NCBI GenBank assembly: GCA_947459165.1
Contig: CANHCW010000005.1
Coordinates: 1 to 32,958, forward strand
Direction of reading: 5' to 3'
DNA from: Flavobacteriales bacterium
Lineage (GTDB): Bacteria > Bacteroidota > Bacteroidia > NS11-12g > UBA955
DNA length: 32,958 nucleotides
The notes beneath the pieces are model-generated. The model was not told the DNA's origin. It did no database searches and was given only the letters and a program-made list of their open reading frames with translations. Below are positions 7,908 through 15,641 of this stretch, in pieces. A program made the translations under genes and the position numbers. Numbering within the stretch: position 1 is the first letter of the stretch; each line of letters begins with the position of its first letter.

Positions 7908-9500
7908 TTAGTAGGTTACCACTATTTCAACCCTGCGGTTGAGTGCCTTGTTTACGGCATTTGTGTTTTCTACTTTGGGTTTGGTTTCACCAAAACCTAC
8001 AGCCGTCATTCTTTCGGGTGAAATTCCTTTGCCAAGCATATAGGTAACAACTGCATCCGCGCGGCGCTGAGAGAGATCCAAGTTGGCCGCATCATCTCCG
8101 TCAGAGTCGGTATGACCTTCAACTGTTACTTTGGCTTCAGGGTATTCTTTCAAAATAGAAACCAGCTTATCAATGTCGTCATAGGATTCTTTCTTCAACA
8201 CATCTTTTGCGGTTTCGAAGAAGATATTTTTAGCGGCCTGTTCAATGGCTTTTTTGGTCTCAACTTTGATTTCAGGACAACCTTTGTTTGCGGCAGTTCC
8301 GGCTTTTGTAGGACATACATCCACATTGTCGTAAACACCGTCACCGTCTGTATCAGGGCAGCCTTGTCCGGCTATAGCACCTTTTTTGTCGGGGCATTTG
8401 TCCAGGTTATCTTCAATGCCGTCACCATCGCGGTCGGGGCAACCTTTGTATTCTTTCAAACCGGCTACATCAGGGCAACCATCTTCGTTATCACCAACAC
8501 CGTCACCATCGCGGTCGGGGCAACCCTGCAATTCAGCAGTTCCTTTATCCTTAGGGCATTTGTCCAGTTTATCTTCAATACCGTCTCCGTCTGTGTCAGG
8601 ACAACCGGCAAAGAGTTTAGAACCTTTCACATCAGGACAAGCGTCATCCGCATCGTAAACAGAATCTTTATCTCTATCTGCAGGACAGCCTACGCTATCC
8701 ACAAAATTCCTGTATTTTTCTGGGGTATTTTTGCATTCATCGTATTTGTCGCATACACCATCCATGTCCTTATCGGTGCATTTCTTGGCCTTAACAGGTC
8801 CGCCTGAACCGAAAGAGTAAGTTATGCCAATGGCATTGTAACCCCAAAGGTCATTGGTCTTCCACATTTTGTGAACCAAGGGCAAAGAAGGATCGGAAGT
8901 AGCAGGAGTGTTGCGACCATCCCAGCGATCATTCATTGTGTAGGTACCGGTCCATGACCAACGCAAACCGATTGTTGAGCTGAGGTTGAAGTTAACACCA
9001 AATCCACCTTGTATTGCGGCTCCCATGTCGGTAAAGGCATTATTAACATCGTTTTGACTGCCCCAGCGAACCTGAGTATGCACATAGTAACCACCGAAGC
9101 CGGCGTACAAGTATGGATTGATTTTTGGTTCGTCACCGAGAAATGAGCCCAGTTTAAACCTGGTTCCCAAGGTTACATCAAGAGTATTGGCTCTGAATGA
9201 CTGATATTTCCAAGGTTCAGGCAACCATTCCACTTTTCTTTGGTATCCAACATCTCCAAATGACAGGTTAAACACCCCGTCGAACATGGGATTAATGTAA
9301 TAGCCAAAATTAAGACCGCCACCCTGGTAATCGGGTTTGCGCTGGAAGAAAAGAGACGAACCCTGATCGCCCAAATATTCTCTTAGGCCGAAGTTGACTT
9401 CAGCTGCCATTGGCGCTTCAGCAGTTTGACCTTTGGTGACCGCCGTGGCGCCCAGAAAGGAAACAGCGAGTAAAAAGTTGCCCAGGTATTTGTTTATCAT
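7908..9500 (-). CDS. OmpA-family outer-membrane protein with N-terminal beta-barrel, thrombospondin type-3 repeats and peptidoglycan-binding OmpA C-terminal domain
   Basis: Signal peptide; repeated CPDTDGDGIEDxxDKCPxxxG; VEGHTDSDGDDAANLDLSQRRADAVVTYML...NRRVEIVV. Confidence 0.95.
   Translation of the reverse strand: MINKYLGNFLLAVSFLGATAVTKGQTAEAPMAAEVNFGLREYLGDQGSSLFFQRKPDYQGGGLNFGYYINPMFDGVFNLSFGDVGYQRKVEWLPEPWKYQSFRANTLDVTLGTRFKLGSFLGDEPKINPYLYAGFGGYYVHTQVRWGSQNDVNNAFTDMGAAIQGGFGVNFNLSSTIGLRWSWTGTYTMNDRWDGRNTPATSDPSLPLVHKMWKTNDLWGYNAIGITYSFGSGGPVKAKKCTDKDMDGVCDKYDECKNTPEKYRNFVDSVGCPADRDKDSVYDADDACPDVKGSKLFAGCPDTDGDGIEDKLDKCPKDKGTAELQGCPDRDGDGVGDNEDGCPDVAGLKEYKGCPDRDGDGIEDNLDKCPDKKGAIAGQGCPDTDGDGVYDNVDVCPTKAGTAANKGCPEIKVETKKAIEQAAKNIFFETAKDVLKKESYDDIDKLVSILKEYPEAKVTVEGHTDSDGDDAANLDLSQRRADAVVTYMLGKGISPERMTAVGFGETKPKVENTNAVNKALNRRVEIVVTY
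8271..8780 (-). repeat. Tandem thrombospondin type-3 calcium-binding repeats (~81-bp / 27-aa period, about six units) inside the OmpA-family gene
   Basis: CPDTDGDGIEDKLDKCPKDKGTAELQG / CPDRDGDGVGDNEDGCPDVAGLKEYKG / CPDRDGDGIEDNLDKCPDKKGAIAGQG / CPDTDGDGVYDNVDVCPTKAGTAANKG. Confidence 0.9.
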
Positions 9501-9535
9501 ATCGTTTATCGATGCTTTTTGGGGTTAAGTGGCAA

Positions 9536-9543
9536 CAAATATA
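9536..9543 (-). promoter_or_regulatory. Putative -7 box of the OmpA-family gene
   Basis: Minus strand TATATTTG matches TAnnTTTG, T-rich upstream, 35 nt from the ATG. Confidence 0.45.
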
Positions 9544-9695
9544 AGAACTTCGCATAAAAAAAAAGTTTTTTGGTAAATTTTGACAATCAGAGATCCTCAA
9601 ATTCCCTTAATTGTGCGAAAAAAATCAAACTATATTGAATTTTACCATAAGATTTTTAACGAAATAAGAAATCAAAATACCCATCAATTGAGTTC

Positions 9696-9720
9696 AACAG
9701 GGATTCATACTACCCCTGTT
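9696..9720. terminator. Possible weak hairpin terminator downstream of the Rieske-like lipoprotein gene
   Basis: AACAGGG-N11-CCCTGTT inverted repeat; no clear U-tract on the minus strand. Confidence 0.3.
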
Positions 9721-9744
9721 TTCAGGTAATTTTTCACCGCGGCC

Positions 9745-10194
9745 TCAATTATAAATCTGAAGCAAGTTCCCTATTCTGCTGATTCTGTATCGCGCCAATG
9801 AACCACGGGCGGGCCCTTTCGACGGGAATCCATTAAAGTAATACTGGCTTTCGCAGCATTTCACAAAGCCGCCTGCAGTAGGATTTCCACAGCGCAACTG
9901 AATGTTTGGCGTATCAACCCAAATTTTTGAACAGGAACTCAGCGGTTCCCAAGCACAAGTTCTTTCAAAAGCATGCCAGTTATCATCATAATCGTGCATC
10001 ACCAGCACCCCTTTTACCCCGCCCTCAACATAAATAAAGTTTCCGGGCACAATCAAAGCCTGATAATCGGCCAAATTTAAATCTAGAGTAATATTCACAG
10101 GCCCGGTAGGAATGGGCTCATTGGCTGTGCGATTGCAGGAGCTGAAGGCAATTAGTCCTATCAAAGTAAGCCCGAAAAAAAATCTATTCCTCAT
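9745..10194 (-). CDS. Lipoprotein with degenerate Rieske-like fold
   Basis: Start trimmed to MRNRFFFGLTLIGLIAFSSC (lipobox). RTCAWEPLSSC...KCCESQYYFNGFPSKGPARGSLARYRI follows Rieske spacing but lacks the His ligands. Confidence 0.7.
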   Translation of the reverse strand: MRNRFFFGLTLIGLIAFSSCNRTANEPIPTGPVNITLDLNLADYQALIVPGNFIYVEGGVKGVLVMHDYDDNWHAFERTCAWEPLSSCSKIWVDTPNIQLRCGNPTAGGFVKCCESQYYFNGFPSKGPARGSLARYRISRIGNLLQIYN

Positions 10195-11026
10195 ACTTGT
10201 AAAAGCCCTTGCCTGTTTTTCTGCCATGGTGCCCGGCATCGACCTTTTGTTTTTGTATACGGCTTGGGCGAAACTTGGAATCGTAGCCAAACAATTCAAA
10301 CATAGAACTTGTCACAGAATAATTGGTGTCAACCCCTATTAAATCCATCAATCGAAAAGGGCCCATTTTAAATCCTGCTGATTCACAAAGACGGTCTACT
10401 CCCTCAAACGAACAAACGCCTTCTTCCATTATTTTTAAACCTTCAACATAGTAATGCCGTGCTACTCTATTTACTATAAAACCGGGCGAATCAGCCGCAA
10501 ACACAGCCGTTTTCCCTAGTTGCTGAGCCCATTCAAATGCTTTTAGGGCTGTTTCTTTTGATGTGGAGGCACCGCTAATAATTTCAACCAATTTCATAAT
10601 GTGGGCCGGATTGAAAAAGTGAATACCCACAAACCTATCAGGATGCTTTAACCCGGCTGCAATTTGTGTTATAGGAATGGAACTGGTATTGGTAGCAAGG
10701 ATGGCATGGTTGTCATTGATGCTCTCCAAATAAGCAAACAACTCTTTTTTCACCTCCAGCTTTTCCACCACCGCTTCCAGAATTAGATCGGCTGTAAGAC
10801 TAGATCTGTCGGTGCAGATTTCAAGTCGGCTGAGACAATCTTTTTTAGTCTCTTCACTAATTCTGCCTTTTTCAACGGACTTTTCCAGCTCTTTATCAAT
10901 GTAAAGGGCGCCTTTGGAAACGGCCTGTTCATTTACATCGAACAACACTGTTTGGTGTCCGCCGAGCAAACTGCTTAGGGCAATTCCCGAACCCATCACA
11001 CCCGCACCGGCTATGGCTACTTTCAT
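10184..11026 (-). CDS. 3-hydroxyacyl-CoA (3-hydroxybutyryl-CoA) dehydrogenase
   Basis: MKVAIAGAGVMGSGIA Rossmann motif, GIHFFNPAHIMKLVEI, GRKTGKGFYKYEE C-terminus. Confidence 0.93.
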   Translation of the reverse strand: MKVAIAGAGVMGSGIALSSLLGGHQTVLFDVNEQAVSKGALYIDKELEKSVEKGRISEETKKDCLSRLEICTDRSSLTADLILEAVVEKLEVKKELFAYLESINDNHAILATNTSSIPITQIAAGLKHPDRFVGIHFFNPAHIMKLVEIISGASTSKETALKAFEWAQQLGKTAVFAADSPGFIVNRVARHYYVEGLKIMEEGVCSFEGVDRLCESAGFKMGPFRLMDLIGVDTNYSVTSSMFELFGYDSKFRPSRIQKQKVDAGHHGRKTGKGFYKYEE

Positions 11027-11056
11027 ATTGCAAAGTTAGGGGCTTCTTATATCAAC

Positions 11057-11085
11057 AAAAAAGCCGGCGAATGGCCGGCTTTTTT
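11057..11085 (-). terminator. Rho-independent terminator of the alpha/beta hydrolase gene (symmetrical)
   Basis: AAAAAAGCCGGC-N5-GCCGGCTTTTTT directly downstream of the 11105 stop. Confidence 0.88.
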
Positions 11086-11104
11086 GTCATTAGGTGATTT
11101 ATTA

Positions 11105-12625
11105 TCAGTTGATAACCAGTTTTTTCATTCCAACACCGTTGTTGAAAATCATGCGAACCATGTACACTCCTGCAGGAGCTTTCAGGTCGATTACACTGTG
11201 ATCGCTGTTCAGATTCATTTTCTGAATCACGCGGCCGTTCATGTCAACCAGTTCTGCGCTGAGCAGTTTGTGGTCGTTCCAGTTGTTGTGAATGATGATT
11301 TGAGAAGTAGCGGGGTTTGGAGCTACTGTTACATTGCTGCCCAAATCTGAATTGTCAATTCCTACTGAGCTAACCAGTCCCAGAGAAACGGCCAAACGAG
11401 GGGCAACATAACCCATCATGCTATCGATATAGAGCATGGCGCGTGTTTTACCGAACAGTTTGTGCAATGGGTTTGATGCATTGCCGTTGGCAATGATGGT
11501 TGAGGCATTTGGCAAACCAAGTGCTTTAATGGCAGCAGTATCCCACCACTCATAAGGACCTGAACCATTTGCAGCGCCGGCAATGGGAAACAAACCATCG
11601 TAACCCTTGTTCAGTTTGTTGGCCTGCAAAGTATAAACATCATTTACTTTACCCTTGTAAGAAGCATTATTGCCAAAATTATTGGTTCTTTTCATTACAT
11701 CAAAGCTTCCGGAAACATCAACCACATTCAAAGGAGGATTTGTTCCTGGAACACTTACAATACCCAGATTGTAAGGTGCAAACGGATCCTGAATGCCGTG
11801 AACGCTGATGATGGGCAAGCTGCCTTTTTCCAACCAGCTGCTATCACCCAAAGCACCACCGAAATTGAATGCAATTTGAACATCTGAAGTGTGCCCTTTG
11901 TGGTTCTCAATAACCAAAGCACCGGGTGTTCCAGGGATTTTGAAACCCATACGGTCACCCATTTTCAGACTGTCTTCAACCATCCAGCGCTTGGCATCGA
12001 GGTTGTAAAATTTCTCTAGGCGAATTTCCGACTGACGATCGAGGGTTGCATACGCGAGGGTGATGTAACCACCGGTTCCCTGTCCGCCAACTGCAATTTT
12101 AGTGCTGTCAATGGCATAAGCATTTCCTGCTTTAACAGTTTTCTTGAAGAAGCGAACGCAGGCAGCCAAATCCTGAACACCGCGGTAAGCTGCATTGATG
12201 ATGGTTTCACGACGAACACTTTCATTGGGGCTTACAGGGTTCCATCCCAAACGATAACTCATGGATGCAACCACATAACCGCGTTGGGCCAGTTTTTTAC
12301 AAAAAGCCACAGTGGCGCTGTCATCGCGGGCACCTGTGGGTCCATTGTTACCGTAACGGGGAAGGAAATTACCCGTGTGCAGGAAAATAATCAAGGGTTT
12401 TGCAGCATCGGTATTTCCTGTTGAGCTGTACAAATCCATGGTCAGGTTTTCAGGTGCCGGACTGCCACCCTGAAGCACCGGTAAAATGGTAATGTGCGTA
12501 GCGTACTGCACATTTTTGGTAATCTGCACCGTAGATTCGGCATAGATGGGATCAACATACTTTATCTGAGCCAGAATGGATCCGGCAGCAAAGCATGTGA
12601 TGACTGAAAGTAATAGTTTTTTCAT
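11105..12625 (-). CDS. Secreted alpha/beta hydrolase-fold protein with T9SS type A C-terminal sorting domain; nucleophile Ser apparently absent
   Basis: Signal peptide; KPLIIFLHTGNF, SYRLGW, GGQGTGGY, VHGIQDPFAPY; C-terminal VAPNPATSQIIIH...VDMNGRVIQ...AGVYMVRM...KKLVIN. Confidence 0.88.
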   Translation of the reverse strand: MKKLLLSVITCFAAGSILAQIKYVDPIYAESTVQITKNVQYATHITILPVLQGGSPAPENLTMDLYSSTGNTDAAKPLIIFLHTGNFLPRYGNNGPTGARDDSATVAFCKKLAQRGYVVASMSYRLGWNPVSPNESVRRETIINAAYRGVQDLAACVRFFKKTVKAGNAYAIDSTKIAVGGQGTGGYITLAYATLDRQSEIRLEKFYNLDAKRWMVEDSLKMGDRMGFKIPGTPGALVIENHKGHTSDVQIAFNFGGALGDSSWLEKGSLPIISVHGIQDPFAPYNLGIVSVPGTNPPLNVVDVSGSFDVMKRTNNFGNNASYKGKVNDVYTLQANKLNKGYDGLFPIAGAANGSGPYEWWDTAAIKALGLPNASTIIANGNASNPLHKLFGKTRAMLYIDSMMGYVAPRLAVSLGLVSSVGIDNSDLGSNVTVAPNPATSQIIIHNNWNDHKLLSAELVDMNGRVIQKMNLNSDHSVIDLKAPAGVYMVRMIFNNGVGMKKLVIN

Positions 12626-12649
12626 TGTTTATGAGGTTTGTATTGTTTG

Positions 12650-12657
12650 CGAAAGTA
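12650..12657 (-). promoter_or_regulatory. Putative -7 box upstream of the alpha/beta hydrolase gene
   Basis: Minus strand TACTTTCG (7/8 match pattern to TAnnTTTG). Confidence 0.3.
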
Positions 12658-12683
12658 CTGCATAGATTTGAAATATTGAACAA

Positions 12684-15485
12684 TCATGGTTCATAGGTGA
12701 AACTTATGTAGGCCATTCTTCCAATTCTTGGGCCGCCATACACCTGGAAAACCATGTTGTTGGTGAGGTTCGAAGCCCCTATTTTCAAGGTGGACTTCCA
12801 TTTGGGTATGGTTTTATTGAACTGCGCATCCAACGACCAATATGAAGGCACATCACCGGTAAACTGAGGCGAACCCTCAAAACGGAAACCTTCAACAAAT
12901 TTGAAATTGATGTTGAAGCCCATGTTCTTCAACAGGTAGTTGTTTCCGAACAAATTTATTTTTTTATTCATGTCTGAAGCTCCGAACATGATATTGAATT
13001 TGTGACGGGGTGTATTGAATGCAGGGATTAATGCATCGGTGCTGCCCATTCTATCAAGCACATTCCAGCTCCAGTTGGCACCCAACATGAAACAATTACC
13101 GAAAAAGTAATTGGCACCTGCCGATAATCCTTGAGTGCTTACAATGTCTCTGCTGTTTGACGCCACTCGATAGGCCTGTGCAACTTTCGGAAAAGGCAGA
13201 GATGAATCGAACTGCACATCAACCACCACTCGATAGCCAATGAAGTTTTGATAAAAACTCCTGTAATATCCGGCATCTACCACCAACTTCCCGTCGAACA
13301 GAATCCCTTTGTATCCAATTTCAGCTGTTTTTACACTTTCAGGCCTGATTGGTGCAATGTTGATGGGGCGCAGAGTGTCTCTATTCAGTGTATTTAAATA
13401 ATCAATAAAATTTTGCAACTCACATACATTATTTACCCCGTTTTTATTACCCAACAAAATGGCTCTACCAACATTGTAATAAAGAAACTGGTCCTGCAAT
13501 GTTGGATTTCTAATAGCACTGCTGAAACTGGCTCTCCAGGTATTGGTTTTGGTTTTTGAGTAAATGATTGACGCTGCCGGTGAAAATAAAAAAGGGAAGT
13601 TTTGGTTTTTATCTACCCTGGCAGTGGCGTTGATTTTCCATTTGTTGCTCCACAGGCGCCTTTCAAAACCAGCATACGCGCCTGCCTCAAAGTTGGTAAT
13701 GCGCGCATTGCCGGTATCGAGAAAAATGGTACCATTGGAGTTAGGGGTGTACAATCTGGCGCTAAAACCGGTGGTAAATTTCCACGAACCGGCCGAAAAA
13801 CGCCTCTCTCCAGTTAGGTGATAAAGCGCCGACCTGTCGAAAAACCTAGAACCCACCAATCCGCCTTCGCGGCTATAGCTGTAACGATCTGTAAATTGAC
13901 TTTTACGGGCCTCGAACTCCGGGGTTCCCGGAACCGGCTTGTTATAATAAGGGTCGGGATATGTTAGGCCCTGATAATTAACTCCTTTATTTGCCTGTGC
14001 GCGAGCCATGGAATGCCACAAATTCAAACTGTCGGCAAATTTTTCAAACAATGCATCCTGGTCAGCCGCATAATTGGGATTAACCAAAAAACTGGGGATA
14101 GCTTTATAACCGGGAAGGTTTTTTACCCTTCCCGCAATGTAGTTAAACCAATAATTTTGGTAATCGGAAAACCAATAGCCACTGGGTTTTGCATCGTTCT
14201 GCATTAGGAATGCCGTGATCACCGCATCGTAGGTTCTACCTGCATCCTCATTGGTGGCATAGAAACGCAAATGTCCTTTCTTACCCAGCCACTCCAGTCT
14301 GTTTTGAAAGAACAGAATTCCATTCAGACTGTAGCGGTTATCACCTTGATACACGGTTGTGCCTGTTCCGAAATTAAAGGCATACTGAATTTCATTTCTG
14401 CTATTGGGTTTGTACGCCAGTAACAAGCTCGTTTTTAAGTTACGGGTATTATAATTCACCAAATCCTTTTCCTGATAGCCATCGCGGTAATAAGCCCGCA
14501 GACCAGGTTGAATAAAACGGGTTGACAATGAAATTTGATCGTTTGCTGCCGTGCCAAAAACTTCATCACCGTAGCGGTTTACAGCATCGTATCCGCCCGG
14601 ATTATCCCGCCCGGCCTTGCTATCTAAAGTGGGATCGTAATTGTCGGCCACCCAGTCGTAAGCCCGCATATAACTCAATCCGGTTTTGAATGCAAACACA
14701 TCTCTGCCCCGGCGGTTTTTATATGCTTTTGCATATCGCGCCATGACCTGACCGAATTCCCTTTCACCAAGTTTAACCTGGGCACTGAAGCCCTGATGCT
14801 TCCAGGGATCTTTGGTGGTCATACTGATAACACCATTGAATGCATTGGGGCCGTAGTAAGCACTGCTTGCGCCCACCACAATTTCAGTATTGGCTACATC
14901 AAGCTCGTTGGCGCCAAGAAAATTACCCAATGAAAAATTCAAACCTGGAGCCTGATTGTCAACCCCATCAATGAGTTGTAAACTGCGTACCGGACTGGTG
15001 CTGTTAAAACCGCGGGTGTTGACGATGCGAAAACCCAAACTGGCTGCTGTTACATCCACTCCCCTAAGGTGACCTAAGCCTTCATAAAAGTCGCTGGCAG
15101 GAGTTTCTTTAATGGCTTTGGCATTCAAACTTTCCACTGTTACCGGGCTTTCACGCAGTTTATCCTTTAAGCGGTTGTGGCTGATTTTAACCAAGCCCAC
15201 ATTTTTGGCCACCGATTCAAGAGAAATAGTCCAGAAGGCACTTCCATCGTAACGGCGGGTATCCTCCATGTAATCAACGGCGGTAATGGTTACAACCACA
15301 GCGCCTTTTAAATCGATGCTGAAAAGTCCGGCAGTATCGGTAATGGCGCTTCCGCCTTTCCATACCAGTGATGCCGAAGGAATTCCGAAACCTGTTGCCG
15401 GATCGGTAACCTTGCCTTTAACAACCTGTGCCTGCAACATTTGAATAAAGAACAATCCAAACAGGGCAAGTCCAACTTTTTTCAT
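12684..15485 (-). CDS. TonB-dependent receptor with N-terminal carboxypeptidase-regulatory-like domain
   Basis: Signal peptide; VVKGKVTDPATGFGIPSASLVWKGG; plug region SFNSTSPVRSLQLIDGVDNQAPG...VVGASSAYYGPNAFNGVISMTTK; C-terminal aromatic beta-strands. Confidence 0.93.
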   Translation of the reverse strand: MKKVGLALFGLFFIQMLQAQVVKGKVTDPATGFGIPSASLVWKGGSAITDTAGLFSIDLKGAVVVTITAVDYMEDTRRYDGSAFWTISLESVAKNVGLVKISHNRLKDKLRESPVTVESLNAKAIKETPASDFYEGLGHLRGVDVTAASLGFRIVNTRGFNSTSPVRSLQLIDGVDNQAPGLNFSLGNFLGANELDVANTEIVVGASSAYYGPNAFNGVISMTTKDPWKHQGFSAQVKLGEREFGQVMARYAKAYKNRRGRDVFAFKTGLSYMRAYDWVADNYDPTLDSKAGRDNPGGYDAVNRYGDEVFGTAANDQISLSTRFIQPGLRAYYRDGYQEKDLVNYNTRNLKTSLLLAYKPNSRNEIQYAFNFGTGTTVYQGDNRYSLNGILFFQNRLEWLGKKGHLRFYATNEDAGRTYDAVITAFLMQNDAKPSGYWFSDYQNYWFNYIAGRVKNLPGYKAIPSFLVNPNYAADQDALFEKFADSLNLWHSMARAQANKGVNYQGLTYPDPYYNKPVPGTPEFEARKSQFTDRYSYSREGGLVGSRFFDRSALYHLTGERRFSAGSWKFTTGFSARLYTPNSNGTIFLDTGNARITNFEAGAYAGFERRLWSNKWKINATARVDKNQNFPFLFSPAASIIYSKTKTNTWRASFSSAIRNPTLQDQFLYYNVGRAILLGNKNGVNNVCELQNFIDYLNTLNRDTLRPINIAPIRPESVKTAEIGYKGILFDGKLVVDAGYYRSFYQNFIGYRVVVDVQFDSSLPFPKVAQAYRVASNSRDIVSTQGLSAGANYFFGNCFMLGANWSWNVLDRMGSTDALIPAFNTPRHKFNIMFGASDMNKKINLFGNNYLLKNMGFNINFKFVEGFRFEGSPQFTGDVPSYWSLDAQFNKTIPKWKSTLKIGASNLTNNMVFQVYGGPRIGRMAYISFTYEP

Positions 15486-15621
15486 TTTGGTAATTGACCG
15501 GGCAATTTAGGCAATCTTATCAAATTATCACCAAAAATGGCTAGTGGATTTCAGTTATTTTAAAAACCCAAGCAATTTGGAAAGCCTGGCTGAAACAGAG
15601 AAAAGCAAACACTGTTGGCCT

Positions 15622-15629
15622 TATATTTG
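15622..15629 (+). promoter_or_regulatory. Putative -7 box of the E1 fusion gene
   Basis: TATATTTG matches TAnnTTTG, 12 nt before the ATG at 15642. Confidence 0.4.
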
Positions 15630-15641
15630 CGACCCTCCGAA

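Noticed and set aside
8112-8807. 231-aa plus-strand ORF opposite the OmpA-family gene
   Set aside because: Antisense to the Asp/Gly-rich type-3 repeats; the low-complexity F/V/I/T-rich translation is a by-product of the repeat codons
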